Positions 9,213 to 19,281 of a stretch of DNA of 64,000 nt are shown here, one piece after another. Source of the DNA: Chryseobacterium daecheongense (GTDB lineage: Bacteria; Bacteroidota; Bacteroidia; Flavobacteriales; Weeksellaceae); contig CP115858.1 in the NCBI GenBank assembly GCA_027920525.1, forward strand, positions 62,001 to 126,000, in the 5' to 3' direction. Position numbers and translations under genes: made by a program. Under the pieces are notes generated by a model. That model saw only the letters and a program-made list of their open reading frames with translations. It did no database searches and was not told where the DNA came from. Every line of letters starts with the position of its first letter. Positions within the stretch are counted from its first letter, which is position 1.

Positions 9213-10571
9213 ATGAACTCTTTAATCGATAAATATAATATTCCCGGACCACGTTACACGTCTTATCCTACTGTTCCATATTGGGACGAAAGCACCTTTT
9301 CTCCTGAAAAATGGAAGGAGAGTGTGGTAAGATCTTTCCATGAAAGTAACTCAGGTGAGGGAATTTCTATTTATATCCATTTGCCGTTTTGTGAAGCATT
9401 ATGTACTTTCTGTGCATGTCATAAACGTATTACAAAGCAGCATAGTGTTGAGACACCTTATCTTGAAAGTGTTTTAAAAGAGTGGAAGCTTTATCTTGAG
9501 CTTTTTGATGAAAAACCTAAATTAAAAGAACTTCATTTAGGAGGGGGAACGCCTACTTTTTTTTCTCCTAAGAATTTAAAGACATTACTGGAAGGAATAT
9601 TTGCTACGGTAGATATTGCAGAACATCCCGAGTTTTCATTTGAAGGACATCCTAATAATACAACAAGAGAGCATCTTCAGACTTTGTATGATCTTGGCTT
9701 CCGAAGAGTAAGTTTCGGCGTGCAGGATTACGATCCGAAAGTTCAGAAAGCAATCAACAGGATCCAGCCTTTTGAAAAAGTAAAGGAAGTAACCGAATTA
9801 GCCCGTGAGATAGGATATGGAGGAATAAGCCACGATTTGGTTTTTGGACTGCCTCACCAGCATTGGGATGCAATGGAATATACGATCCGTAAAACACTGG
9901 AACTGAAGCCTGACAGACTGGCTTTTTATTCCTATGCGCATGTTCCGTGGGTAAAAGGAGTAGGACAGAGAGGTTTTGATGAAAATGACCTGCCAAGCGG
10001 AGAGGAAAAAAGAAAACTCTACGAAGATGGTAAAAGCTTATTGCAGGAACTTGGATATATAGAGGTTGGGATGGATCATTTTGCCCTGGAGCATGATGAC
10101 CTTTATCAGTCTTTAATTCAGAAAAAGCTGCATAGGAATTTTATGGGATATACTTCAAGCAAAACGCAATTGATGGTGGGACTTGGAATGTCTTCAATTT
10201 CAGATTCCTGGTATGCTTTCGCTCAAAATGTAAAAACGGTTGAAGAATACCAGAAAATCATTGAAGAGGGAGAGATTCCGGTGGTAAAAGGTCACATCCT
10301 TAATCATGAAGATTTAATTATAAGAAGACATATTTTGAACCTTATGTGTCAGCTGGAAACGACATGGGATATCCAAAACTCTTTCCCGGAACTGGAAAAT
10401 GCTTTGGAGATGCTTAAGGAAATGGAAAGAGATGAACTGGTTGAAATCAGAGATCATCAGATCAAGATTACAGAAAAGGGAAGAGCGTTTACAAGAAATG
10501 TAGCCATGGTGTTTGATCTTAGAATGATGCGAAATAAACCTGAAACCAGGATTTTCTCTATGACTATTTAG
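9213..10571 (+). CDS. hemN: Oxygen-independent coproporphyrinogen III oxidase
   Basis: 452 residues, the usual length of true HemN. This radical-SAM enzyme decarboxylates coproporphyrinogen III to protoporphyrinogen IX in haem synthesis without oxygen. The N-terminus has the family signature YNIPGPRYTSYPTVPYW. The [4Fe-4S] motif is CEALCTFCAC with cysteines at 60, 64, 67 and 69; this C-x3-C-x2-C-x-C form and the PRYTSYP start distinguish HemN from the HemW haem chaperone. Other signatures are LHLGGGTPTF and GISHDLVFGLPHQ. A polytopic membrane protein gene begins 3 bases after the stop and is probably co-transcribed. Confidence 0.95.
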   Translation: MNSLIDKYNIPGPRYTSYPTVPYWDESTFSPEKWKESVVRSFHESNSGEGISIYIHLPFCEALCTFCACHKRITKQHSVETPYLESVLKEWKLYLELFDEKPKLKELHLGGGTPTFFSPKNLKTLLEGIFATVDIAEHPEFSFEGHPNNTTREHLQTLYDLGFRRVSFGVQDYDPKVQKAINRIQPFEKVKEVTELAREIGYGGISHDLVFGLPHQHWDAMEYTIRKTLELKPDRLAFYSYAHVPWVKGVGQRGFDENDLPSGEEKRKLYEDGKSLLQELGYIEVGMDHFALEHDDLYQSLIQKKLHRNFMGYTSSKTQLMVGLGMSSISDSWYAFAQNVKTVEEYQKIIEEGEIPVVKGHILNHEDLIIRRHILNLMCQLETTWDIQNSFPELENALEMLKEMERDELVEIRDHQIKITEKGRAFTRNVAMVFDLRMMRNKPETRIFSMTI

Positions 10572-10574
10572 TAG

Positions 10575-11780
10575 ATGAATAGAAAAGTTCTTTTCATTAT
10601 TATCTATACATATGCACTTGTTTTTAGTGTCTTAAAAACGATAAGGTTTCCCAATCAATGGTCCGTTGCTCACTGGATGCTCGATTATAGATTCGGGTTT
10701 ATAAAAAGAGGATTTGCCGGAGGTTTTTTGGGATTATTTGTAGAGAAAAATGAACAGAACATATTTGTTTTATCTGTTTTTATAATATTGTTGCTATATG
10801 GATTGTTGTTGTTTATGGCCAGTAAAGAAACAATCCGTAACAAAGGAGATGTTTACACTCTCGTATTTTATCTCACCTTTTTTTTATCTCAATATATCAT
10901 ATTTACAGCCCATCTTATAGGGTATTTGGATCATATCATCTTTTTACTAACCATTTTGGTTATATGGCTTCTCAGGAAGAAAAAGATTCTGCTGGCATCA
11001 TTAGTTGCTTCTATTAGCATTCTTATACATGAGGTTTCATTTTTCCTGATGCTCCCTATCTGTTGCTTTGCTTTGATGGTGGATGGAGTAAGTGGAGAAG
11101 GAATTTCTTTCAAAGACACCTTAAATTCCCATTTAATAAAGAGGATCAGCTTCTTTCTTATATTACCGCTTGCTGTTACTTTTGGAGTGTCAGCCTACCA
11201 GGAAATGAGCGGGTCAAACTATCATAAAATGATTTTTAATTATCTGGATCATTTAGAATTTATAAACGCAAAAGTTGCCGATTCTGTAGCATCTGCTTAT
11301 ACTGTAAAATTTACAGACTATATACAAGATGAGAGTCCGCATTTCTTTCAAAGGGTATTTGTTTCCAAATGCTCAATATTTTTTGGGATTCCCATTCTCT
11401 TTATGATGTATGTTGTTTACAGGAAGTTTGAAAAGGCCAACAAGTATCTTTTGCTATTGTTTGCTATTGTTATTCTAATTCCCTTAGGGCTTCATGCTAT
11501 TGCCTATGACACTTACAGGATATGGTCATTTCCTTTCATGATTTTGTTTCTGGGTTATTGGATTCTCAATTCCGGGTACAATGTTACAGTCGATGTTTCT
11601 GAAAAATTATCCTTACCTGAAATTTTGCTTGCTGCTCTTGCAATTGCATTGGTATCGTTAGTTCCGAGTCAATTACTGGATGATGAAGTGGAGCGTTTTT
11701 CTTTAGTTCAGAGACTGCTGATTTTAATTCCACTTCTAGCTTTAGGAACTGCGTGTTTTTATAAGAAAGCCCCAATGTAA
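10575..11780 (+). CDS. Uncharacterised polytopic membrane protein
   Basis: 401 residues and about 10-11 hydrophobic segments. I do not recognise the family with confidence. Visible landmarks are an early amphipathic loop, WSVAHWMLDYRFGFIKRGFAG, split as AHWMLDYRFGF and IKRGFAGG, and a later ILIHEVSFFLMLP helix. The pattern of a long first loop with an aromatic RFGF motif and an internal His-Glu pair recalls EpsG-like or GT-C-type envelope polymer proteins, but this is only a resemblance. It starts 3 bases after hemN. It converges with the next gene; a GC-poor imperfect hairpin overlaps its last codons. Confidence 0.6.
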   Translation: MNRKVLFIIIYTYALVFSVLKTIRFPNQWSVAHWMLDYRFGFIKRGFAGGFLGLFVEKNEQNIFVLSVFIILLLYGLLLFMASKETIRNKGDVYTLVFYLTFFLSQYIIFTAHLIGYLDHIIFLLTILVIWLLRKKKILLASLVASISILIHEVSFFLMLPICCFALMVDGVSGEGISFKDTLNSHLIKRISFFLILPLAVTFGVSAYQEMSGSNYHKMIFNYLDHLEFINAKVADSVASAYTVKFTDYIQDESPHFFQRVFVSKCSIFFGIPILFMMYVVYRKFEKANKYLLLLFAIVILIPLGLHAIAYDTYRIWSFPFMILFLGYWILNSGYNVTVDVSEKLSLPEILLAALAIALVSLVPSQLLDDEVERFSLVQRLLILIPLLALGTACFYKKAPM

Positions 11781-11803
11781 TGATATTGAGGCTTTCGTTA
11801 ACA

Positions 11804-13168
11804 TTATTGAATAATTAGCTTTTGACTATAGGATTTTAATTCTCCTGACTTTAAATTGATGTAGTATACTCCCGGGCTAAGACATGAAATATCAATACTG
11901 TTATCATTACCAATTTTTAGCTGATTCATTAGCCTGCCTTCAGAGTTAATGATCTCTACTGAAAGTTTCTGTTCTTTAATACCGTCAATGAATACTTTTT
12001 TAGAAGCAGGATTTGGATATACCCTTATTTTGGCTAAATTATTATTTTCCTGTGTTGAGAGTGTTCCGCTTGTAATTTTGTAAATCTTTCCGCTATTAAC
12101 ACCGGCAACATATAGACCATTCTGGTTATCTTGTCCAAAAGTTGAGAAACCATTTCCAGAGTAGGACGTCGTCCAGGTTATGGAATTATCAGAGCTCAAC
12201 ATTCCGATCTGGTTGGAGCAATAATCTGCGAAAAAATATTTTCCCTGTAATGCAGGGTAAAGAGTTCCACGGTAAACATAACCTCCGGTTATAGAGCATT
12301 TTCCACCAGAGTGGTCATATACGGCAACCGGAAAAGTCATTGTTGAAGTGGCTGCGCATCCACCGGTATTATAGGCCGTATTTCCTTCATAACATCTCCA
12401 TCCATAATTAATTCCGGCCTGGGTAATCGGATTTTTGTTGATTTCTTCAATCTGTCCCTGACCCACATCTGCAATCATGGCATTTCCTGTGGTGAGATCA
12501 AAGGAAAACTTCCAGGCGTTCCGAAGTCCATATGCCCATATTTCATCTGCTCCGTCAATACCTACAAATGGATTGTCAGGAGGTATATTATAAGCATTGG
12601 TAGAGTTAATGTCAAGACGCAGCATTTTACCCAGCAGGGAGTTTTTGTTTTGTGCATTGTTGTTGGGGTCTCCACCGCTACCTCCGTCTCCGGTTACCAC
12701 CCATAATTTGCCGTCAGGCGCAAAATGAACGCTTCCTCCATTATGATTATCGAAAGGCTTTGGGATATTGAGTATTATTTTTTCAGAGCTTGCATCGGCT
12801 ACATTCGGATCAGTGCTGCTTACGGTATATCTGGCAACAGTAATGTTTCCGTTGGTTGCATTGTTGTAATATACAAAGAAATAACCGTTTGTTGCATACT
12901 GGGGATGGAAAGCCAATCCTAAAAGTCCTCTTTCTCCACCATACAAAACTTTGCTGCTAATGTTTAAGAAGTTAGTCGCATTAATAGTCCCGGAAGGTTG
13001 AATAATTTTAATGATTCCGTTCTGTTGTACTACGAAAAGCCTGCTATCATTGGCATTTGTAATTTCGACCGGACTCGTGAGCCCGGTGGCAAATTCTACC
13101 AGATTAATTGTCTGGGAATTAAGAAATAGGGAAGAAAAAATCCCTATCACAAAAAGTAAAATTTTCAT
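11804..13168 (-). CDS. Secreted PQQ-type sugar dehydrogenase with T9SS sorting domain
   Basis: 454 residues. Signal peptide to about residue 18 (...SLFLNSQ). The central six-bladed propeller has the soluble aldose-sugar/glucose dehydrogenase signatures GERGLLGLAFHPQY, HNGGSVHFAPDGKLWV, GDGGSGGDPNNNAQN and EIWAYGLRNAWKFSFD. These enzymes oxidise sugar aldehyde groups with pyrroloquinoline quinone and calcium; whether this host makes or scavenges PQQ is unknown. The last 75 residues (IRVYPNPASKKVFIDGI ... LKSGELKSYSQKLIIQ) form a type A T9SS C-terminal domain, so the protein should be exported across the outer membrane. Single gene with about 215 bases of AT-rich upstream sequence. Confidence 0.88.
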   Translation of the reverse strand: MKILLFVIGIFSSLFLNSQTINLVEFATGLTSPVEITNANDSRLFVVQQNGIIKIIQPSGTINATNFLNISSKVLYGGERGLLGLAFHPQYATNGYFFVYYNNATNGNITVARYTVSSTDPNVADASSEKIILNIPKPFDNHNGGSVHFAPDGKLWVVTGDGGSGGDPNNNAQNKNSLLGKMLRLDINSTNAYNIPPDNPFVGIDGADEIWAYGLRNAWKFSFDLTTGNAMIADVGQGQIEEINKNPITQAGINYGWRCYEGNTAYNTGGCAATSTMTFPVAVYDHSGGKCSITGGYVYRGTLYPALQGKYFFADYCSNQIGMLSSDNSITWTTSYSGNGFSTFGQDNQNGLYVAGVNSGKIYKITSGTLSTQENNNLAKIRVYPNPASKKVFIDGIKEQKLSVEIINSEGRLMNQLKIGNDNSIDISCLSPGVYYINLKSGELKSYSQKLIIQ

Positions 13169-13348
13169 AATATTTTGATATTTAGTGTATTGTATTCATA
13201 ATGAAAATTTCATACCAATTAAACTTTATAAACTTCATTAAAATAAGCTTTTAAAATTGATAAATCTTAAATGGAAGTCATATTGTCGATATATCTGAAA
13301 ATAAACCATTTCTGTTATTGAAAGTTCATAAAATATAAAGAAAATCAT

Positions 13349-13356
13349 TATATTTG
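13349..13356 (+). promoter_or_regulatory. Candidate -7 element of secDF
   Basis: TATATTTG matches the TAnnTTTG consensus and lies 29 bases before the secDF ATG. No convincing -33 element at the expected distance. Confidence 0.3.
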
Positions 13357-13385
13357 CCGACTTAATTTAACGTAGTTATAACAAA

Positions 13386-16280
13386 ATGCAAGGAAAAGGA
13401 CTTATTACAATTGTTGCTATTGTACTGGGGTTGATTTGCTTAAATGAGCTTATACCAACCTGGTACGCCAGCAAAATTGAATCGCAGATTGAAGCTGCGA
13501 ACGGAAACGAGAAAGAGATCAAACGAATAAAGGAAGATACTCTTAATCTTGGTTATACGAAGCTTTATTATTCTAAAGCGAAAGACAAAGAAATGAAACT
13601 TGGTCTTGACTTGAAAGGAGGGATCAACGTTCTTTTGGAGATCAACCAAAGAGATTTGGTGAGTGATTTAACGAATTACTCTTCTAATCCTGTTCTAATC
13701 GAAGCTTTAAATAAAACTGATGAGGTTCAGAAGAATTCTACTAAATCTTATGTAGATAATTTTTTCGATCAGTTTGATGCCATAAACAAAGCAAAAGGAA
13801 CCAATCTTAAACTTGCAGATCCGGAAATATTCGGAAACACTAATCTTACTGAGATTAAGTATAATACTACTGATGAGCAGGTAAAAAGTATCGTTAAAAG
13901 AAGAATTGATGCTTCTGTAGGTACTGCTTTTGAGGTTATCAGAACCAGAATTGATAAAATGGGAGCTGTACAGCCGAATGTTCAGAGAGTACCGGGAACA
14001 GCGAGAATTTCTGTTGAAATGCCTGGTATGAAAGACATCGATAAAGTAAAGAAAATGCTTCAGACTTCAGCAAAACTTCAGTTTTGGGAAGTACAGCAGG
14101 TTCCTGAAATTGCACCTTATTTTCAGACTTTAACAAGTGTGGTTGCAGCAAAAGGAGATTCTATGGGAGTTGCAAAGAATGTGAACTTCATGAACCTTTT
14201 ACATTTAGACAAGTTAAGAACCAACGGAGTTGCTAACATTAAATTGTCTGATACTGCAGTTGTAAATAAAATTTTAAACAGCAAAGTGGCTCAGGCATTA
14301 CGTCCGGCTAACATTAAATATACCCAATTCATGTGGGGGTACAAACCAGAAGCTACAGATGCTGAGAGCCTGGTATTGTATGCCATAAGAGGAAACATCA
14401 ACCAAAAAGCACCAGTAGACGGAGCTGTTGAAACCGCTAACATCAGCTATGATGAGCTGGGAAGAGTAGTAGTTGATATGCAGATGGATTCTAAAGGGGC
14501 TAAAGAATGGAAAACATTAACAGAGAAAAACGTTAATAAACCGGTTGCTGTAACTCTTGATAACAGGGTATATACTGCACCGAACGTAGTAAATGCTATT
14601 CCTAACGGTAGAACTCAGATCTCCGGTAACTTCTCTCAGGAGGAAGCTAAAGAACTGGTAGACGTTTTAGGAGCAGGTAAATTACCGGCAGGAGCTAAAG
14701 TAGTTCAGGCTACACAGGTAGGACCGTCTCTAGGACAGGAATCTATTAATGCAGGGATGATCTCATTCGCTATTGCATTTTTAATCATCATCGTTTATAT
14801 CATTTTCTATTATGGTGGTGCTGGAGTATACGCTGTAATCGCAATGGTTATTAACTTATTCTACATTTTCGGAATTATGGATTCCGGAGACTTTACGCTT
14901 ACTCTTCCAGGTATTGCAGGTATCGTTCTTACAATGGCAATGGCTGTGGATACGAACGTAATTATCTACGAAAGAACAAAAGAAGAACTATTTGCCGGGA
15001 AAAGTATCTTGGAGGCTTACAAAGATGGTTTCAAACATGCATTGAATGCCATTATTGATGGTCACTCGACAACATTCCTAACGGCAGTAGTGTTATTCTT
15101 CTTCGGAACGGGACCTATTAAAGGATTTGCTTTAACACTAATGATTGGTATTGCAATGACTTTATTTACTTCTGTATTGCTTTCAAGAGTAATGATCTTC
15201 AACAGACTGAATAAAGGAAAACACCTTTCTGTATGGACAGCTCCGACGAAAAATCTGTTCAGAAATACGTGGATTGATTTTATTGGGAAAAGAAAATATG
15301 CGTATATCATTTCTGCTATATTAACTGTAATCTGCATCGGATCTATTGCAACTCAAGGATTTAAGTATGGAATTGATTTCACTGGTGGTAGAAACTACGT
15401 GGTAAGGTTTGATAAAGATGTAAATGCTGAAGATATCGAGCAGAACCTGGTAAAAATGTTTAAAACGGAAGATGGTAAGAACTCTTCTGTTGAGGCTAAA
15501 ACCTTTGGTAACTCTAAACAATTGAAAATCTCTACAGATTACCTTATTGATGATGAATCGCTTAAGGCTGACCAGACTGTTGAGCAAAAATTATATGAAG
15601 GATTAAAAGGGAATTTACCGGCTAATATCTCGCTTCACGATTTTAAATCTGCGGATAAAGACCATGCCGGAATTATCTCTTCTGAGAAAGTAGGTCCTAC
15701 TGTAGCAGATGACATCAAAACCCACGGTATTCTTGCAGTTGTTGCTGCTTTAGGAGGTATCTTTATCTATATCCTTATCAGATTTAGAAAATGGCAATTC
15801 TCTCTGGGTGCTGTTGCTGCATTGTTCCACGATGCGATTATCATTCTGGGAGCTTATTCATTGCTGCATAAATTCATGCCTTTCAATATGGAAATCAACC
15901 AGGATTTCATTGCTGCAATCCTTACCGTATTAGGGTACTCAATCAATGACACCGTGATTATCTTCGATAGAATCAGGGAATATCTGAGAGAGAAGAAATC
16001 TTTAACATTGGCAGGTTTATTTGATGATTCAATTTCAAGTACATTGGGTAGAACATTCAATACCTCATTTACAACAATCCTTGTAATTTTAGCAATCTTT
16101 ATCTTTGGTGGAGATAATCTGAGAGGATTTATGTTTGCGATGCTAATTGGTATTGGTTTCGGTACCTATTCATCCATATTTGTTGCTTCGGCTATTGCTT
16201 ATGACTTCCTTAAGTCAGGGAAAGAAGAAGGAGTACATGGAAAAACGACTTCGAATAAAGAAGTCCTTGCTTCAAAATAA
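13386..16280 (+). CDS. secDF: Fused protein translocase subunit SecDF
   Basis: 964 residues, SecD and SecF in one chain as is usual in Bacteroidota. SecDF uses the proton gradient to pull exported proteins through SecYEG from the periplasmic side. The SecD half has an N-terminal helix, MKLGLDLKGGINVLLEI, a large periplasmic domain, and the helix-4 motif AMAVDTNVIIYERTKEEL with its conserved Asp. The SecF half begins near residue 640 and has the matching GYSINDTVIIFDRIREYL. The SecD first periplasmic domain is long (residues about 60-450). A strong terminator follows directly, so it is a single-gene unit. Confidence 0.96.
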   Translation: MQGKGLITIVAIVLGLICLNELIPTWYASKIESQIEAANGNEKEIKRIKEDTLNLGYTKLYYSKAKDKEMKLGLDLKGGINVLLEINQRDLVSDLTNYSSNPVLIEALNKTDEVQKNSTKSYVDNFFDQFDAINKAKGTNLKLADPEIFGNTNLTEIKYNTTDEQVKSIVKRRIDASVGTAFEVIRTRIDKMGAVQPNVQRVPGTARISVEMPGMKDIDKVKKMLQTSAKLQFWEVQQVPEIAPYFQTLTSVVAAKGDSMGVAKNVNFMNLLHLDKLRTNGVANIKLSDTAVVNKILNSKVAQALRPANIKYTQFMWGYKPEATDAESLVLYAIRGNINQKAPVDGAVETANISYDELGRVVVDMQMDSKGAKEWKTLTEKNVNKPVAVTLDNRVYTAPNVVNAIPNGRTQISGNFSQEEAKELVDVLGAGKLPAGAKVVQATQVGPSLGQESINAGMISFAIAFLIIIVYIIFYYGGAGVYAVIAMVINLFYIFGIMDSGDFTLTLPGIAGIVLTMAMAVDTNVIIYERTKEELFAGKSILEAYKDGFKHALNAIIDGHSTTFLTAVVLFFFGTGPIKGFALTLMIGIAMTLFTSVLLSRVMIFNRLNKGKHLSVWTAPTKNLFRNTWIDFIGKRKYAYIISAILTVICIGSIATQGFKYGIDFTGGRNYVVRFDKDVNAEDIEQNLVKMFKTEDGKNSSVEAKTFGNSKQLKISTDYLIDDESLKADQTVEQKLYEGLKGNLPANISLHDFKSADKDHAGIISSEKVGPTVADDIKTHGILAVVAALGGIFIYILIRFRKWQFSLGAVAALFHDAIIILGAYSLLHKFMPFNMEINQDFIAAILTVLGYSINDTVIIFDRIREYLREKKSLTLAGLFDDSISSTLGRTFNTSFTTILVILAIFIFGGDNLRGFMFAMLIGIGFGTYSSIFVASAIAYDFLKSGKEEGVHGKTTSNKEVLASK

Positions 16281-16296
16281 TTATACTACAATAAAT

Positions 16297-16333
16297 AAAA
16301 AAATAGCCTTTCATTTCGAAAGGCTATTTTTTT
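16297..16333 (+). terminator. Intrinsic terminator after secDF
   Basis: A 16-bp uninterrupted stem (16297-16312 with 16318-16333; core AATAGCCTTTC) with a five-base loop ends in a T-run. Confidence 0.88.
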
Positions 16334-16473
16334 ATTGGTTTAAATCTAAGGAAAGAAAATTGTTTGAATAATTAAATGTTAAGCTGTAAGTCCGACCTAC
16401 TATTCAATCCTTGATAATCAATTATCATTATTAAATCTTCACAATTTAGAATCATTATACTTCTATATTTCAT

Positions 16474-16483
16474 TAATTTTGCA
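16474..16483 (+). promoter_or_regulatory. Candidate -7 element of the TetA-like gene
   Basis: TAATTTTGCA is a perfect TAnnTTTG element that ends only 5 bases before the ATG at 16489. If used, the transcript would be leaderless or nearly so. No good -33 element is seen. Confidence 0.35.
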
Positions 16484-16488
16484 CAATT

Positions 16489-17715
16489 ATGGAAAATTCA
16501 AGGAAAAAAGCCGCCATGAGCTTTATTTTTATAACGCTCCTGATTGATATCACCGGATGGGGGATCATTATTCCCGTTGTTCCTAAATTAATTGAGGAAC
16601 TGATTCATGCAGACATCAGTGAGGCCGCAAAATATGGTGGCTGGCTTGGTTTCGCCTATGCGTTTACACAGTTTATATTTTCCCCGGTAGTAGGAAATCT
16701 CAGTGATAAATACGGAAGAAGACCCATTATCCTCATTTCGCTTTTTGGATTTTCAATAGATTATGTTTTACTGGCTTTAGCTCCAAGTATCTGGTGGTTA
16801 TTCCTGGGAAGAATTATAGCCGGAATCACAGGAGCGAGCGTAACCACTGCAAGTGCATACATCGCTGATATCTCTACTGACGCGGACAGGGCTAAAAACT
16901 TTGGCCTGATAGGAGCAGCTTTTGGTTTGGGATTCATTATTGGACCTGTGCTGGGAGGTGTTCTGGGGCATTATGGCTCAAGAGTTCCATTCTACGCTGC
17001 GGCCGGTTTATGCCTGCTCAATTTTCTTTACGGATATTTTATTCTTCCAGAAAGTTTAGATAAAGATAAGAGAAGAGAATTCAGTTGGAAGCGTGCCAAC
17101 CCTGTGGGATCATTTAAGTTTTTAGGTAAGCATCCTGAAATTTCTGGATTGATCGTGTCTTTAATTTTGATTTATATTGCAGGTCATGCTGTACAGAGCA
17201 ACTGGAGTTTTTATACGATGTATAAATTCAGCTGGACGGAAAGGATGGTTGGATTATCTCTGGGAGCAGTAGGATTATTGGTCGGACTTGTACAGGGAGG
17301 TTTGATCCGTTGGACAACTCCAAGATTAGGAGAGCAGAAAAGTATTTATTACGGATTGGCCTTGTATGCCATCGGAATGTTATTGTTTGCATTTGCTACA
17401 GAAGGGTGGATGATGTTTGCATTCCTTATTCCTTATTGTTTAGGAGGAATTTGTGGTCCTGCACTTCAATCTGTGATTACAAAAAGTGTCCCTTCTAATG
17501 AACAAGGAGAATTGCAGGGCGCTTTAACAAGCCTGATGAGTGCTACGGCAATTGTAGGCCCTCCTATGATGACAAACCTGTTTTATTACTTTACCCATGA
17601 TGAGGCGCCATTTAAGTTTTCAGGAGCACCTTTCTTTTTAGCTTTCCTTCTCATGGCTGTAAGTGTGGTTATTTCATATTATGCATTCGAGAAAAATAGA
17701 GAAATTAAAAAGTAA
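16489..17715 (+). CDS. MFS efflux transporter, TetA/TCR-like
   Basis: 408 residues, 12 predicted membrane helices. Helix 1 carries [13 protein letters not shown]. The helix 2-3 loop is the MFS motif [13 protein letters not shown], and helix 5 has the antiporter motif C ([16 protein letters not shown]). These place it with the tetracycline/H+ antiporter-like drug exporters; chromosomal members often have unknown substrates, so resistance should not be assumed. No TetR-type repressor is adjacent. A terminator follows the stop, so it is probably transcribed alone. Confidence 0.85.
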   Translation: MENSRKKAAMSFIFITLLIDITGWGIIIPVVPKLIEELIHADISEAAKYGGWLGFAYAFTQFIFSPVVGNLSDKYGRRPIILISLFGFSIDYVLLALAPSIWWLFLGRIIAGITGASVTTASAYIADISTDADRAKNFGLIGAAFGLGFIIGPVLGGVLGHYGSRVPFYAAAGLCLLNFLYGYFILPESLDKDKRREFSWKRANPVGSFKFLGKHPEISGLIVSLILIYIAGHAVQSNWSFYTMYKFSWTERMVGLSLGAVGLLVGLVQGGLIRWTTPRLGEQKSIYYGLALYAIGMLLFAFATEGWMMFAFLIPYCLGGICGPALQSVITKSVPSNEQGELQGALTSLMSATAIVGPPMMTNLFYYFTHDEAPFKFSGAPFFLAFLLMAVSVVISYYAFEKNREIKK

Positions 17716-17730
17716 ATTATTTTAAATAAA

Positions 17731-17769
17731 AAAGCAGGATATCATTATTGATATCCTGCTTTATTTTTT
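17731..17769. terminator. Intrinsic terminator between convergent genes
   Basis: A perfect 14-bp stem (17731-17744 with 17749-17762, core GCAGGATATCA) has a four-base loop, an A-run before it and a T-rich run after it. It can serve both the TetA-like gene and the leftward lipoprotein gene. Confidence 0.83.
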
Positions 17770-17783
17770 AGTCTATGTATTGA

Positions 17784-18725
17784 TTAAGGATAAAGGGACT
17801 TTGTTCCGTTACTTACGATATTACTTCCCAAACCGGAAAATGATACCGTAAAGTTACTTGAATTAAAGCTTAAAGAACCTGTCGGTGTACATAATCCAAG
17901 TGCATATCTGCATTGTCCGTAAGCTCCGGTTCTCTTTAATATTTTGCTTTCGCTTTTTGCTTTTCCTAAACTGATATTGCCCCAATCACTTACATCAGTA
18001 TTAGATACGGTAGATCCATTATAATAAATCGTGATCTTATATCCGATTTCTCCTCTCTTGGATCCCCATAGCCATTTTGCCGTCCACCATTCTTTATACC
18101 ACTTCGAAAGTACCTTTGCCTGATTGTCATTAGAGGCTTCTACGTTACTTCCTCTATCCATCATTACCAGGCCTCCTAACACATTATCCCAGATAATTCC
18201 GTTGGTATTGTAGAAACATAATGAAGTAAATTGCTCTCCCTTATGATTCCATGTAATTTCAAGTACTTCTGTATTTGGTTTTACCTCCTGACTAATGACA
18301 TCCTTCAGGCTTTGTTGGGCAACTGATAGTTCATCTCCTGAATTAAAATTTGTCATTTTGCCTATTTTTACTGATGCCGGGTCTGTAATATTACCAAACG
18401 CCACATAAGTATTTTTATCTGAAATGAGGTTTTGGGAAATGGAAATTCCATTTGCATCAGACAGCTTTCCTAAAACTGAAACTCCGGTAATCTGAAGATC
18501 ATTTTTAAGGTATTGTTCCAGATTTTTCTTTGAATCATTCAATTGTGTTTGAACAATATCGGGGAGTGTTTGAGAAGAGGGAGTTAATAATTTTTTCAAA
18601 TCGGAAACCGATTCTTTTTTTGCGGTATTTTCCTGAAGTACTTCAGTTGTTTCATTTTGGCAGCTTGTTAAAGACAGCACCATTGCCAAGGCAAAAACCT
18701 TGAAGGGAGTTACTAATTTTTTCAT
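17784..18725 (-). CDS. Putative lipoprotein of unknown function
   Basis: 313 residues. The N-terminus MKKLVTPFKVFALAMVLSLTSC is a lipoprotein signal, with the lipidated Cys near residue 22. After a charged, probably helical region (to about 90) come a mixed domain and a Trp-rich segment (KWYKEWWTAKWLWGSKRGEIG), then a beta-rich C-terminus with two cysteines (GQCRYALGLCTPTG) that could pair. I recognise no family. It is a single gene, convergent with the TetA-like gene and divergent from tatA. Confidence 0.7.
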   Translation of the reverse strand: MKKLVTPFKVFALAMVLSLTSCQNETTEVLQENTAKKESVSDLKKLLTPSSQTLPDIVQTQLNDSKKNLEQYLKNDLQITGVSVLGKLSDANGISISQNLISDKNTYVAFGNITDPASVKIGKMTNFNSGDELSVAQQSLKDVISQEVKPNTEVLEITWNHKGEQFTSLCFYNTNGIIWDNVLGGLVMMDRGSNVEASNDNQAKVLSKWYKEWWTAKWLWGSKRGEIGYKITIYYNGSTVSNTDVSDWGNISLGKAKSESKILKRTGAYGQCRYALGLCTPTGSLSFNSSNFTVSFSGLGSNIVSNGTKSLYP

Positions 18726-18948
18726 AAGTATATATTTAATGTTTGTGTAGAAATAAAAATAATGAAAAATTTAATATAATTCTTTAATGAGAGAATTAAT
18801 TATTGATTAATTTAAAAAGACCGGAATATTAAGAGGATTAATAAGCCTGAATTGAAAATATTTAAAGCTTTGAAATGGAAAATCTTAAAATTTGTTTAAA
18901 TTTTATGTTTCTACATTATATATGTATAATCTTTTGTAATTTTACCTC

Positions 18949-19278
18949 ATGGAATTAAGCATTGGAGAAATGGCATTGATTGCAGTCGCAATCGTTGTAT
19001 TATTCGGTCCGGATAAACTCCCTCAGATAGCGCGTGACTTAGGAGCAGGCGTAAGAAAGATGCGTGGAGCGGTAGAAGACATTAAAACCGAGATCATGAA
19101 AGAGACGGATAACCCTGTTTCTGAAATCAAACGTGAGATCGAAAAGGTGAAAGATGCTGCTAAAGATTTTAACCCAATGAAGAATATTGAAAAAGATATT
19201 CTTACCGAACCTTCTTCTGAGCCTGCAAAGCCAAAGCCTTCTGAAGATGAAACCTATGAAGGACCTGTAAGCAGATAA
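18949..19278 (+). CDS. tatA: Twin-arginine translocase TatA/TatE-family subunit
   Basis: 109 residues. A short N-terminal membrane helix is followed by the hinge FGPDKLPQIARDLGAGVRKM and an amphipathic helix, then a Pro/Glu-rich acidic tail. This is the TatA/TatB plan; TatA forms the passage for folded proteins at the inner membrane. TatA and TatB are hard to separate by sequence: the FGPDKLP hinge fits TatA, while the long charged tail resembles TatB. No tatC is in the window. A PAP2 phosphatase gene starts 3 bases after the stop, so the two (and the TPR gene) form one unit. Confidence 0.85.
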   Translation: MELSIGEMALIAVAIVVLFGPDKLPQIARDLGAGVRKMRGAVEDIKTEIMKETDNPVSEIKREIEKVKDAAKDFNPMKNIEKDILTEPSSEPAKPKPSEDETYEGPVSR

Positions 19279-19281
19279 CTG

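Noticed and set aside
11766..11795. Terminator for the gene after hemN (AAAGCCCCAAT ... ATTGAGGCTTT)
   Set aside because: The stem is interrupted, overlaps the coding end and has no T-run on either side.
16489..17715. Acquired tetracycline resistance gene
   Set aside because: No repressor, mobile element or composition shift around it; it looks like a native chromosomal MFS pump of the same superfamily branch.
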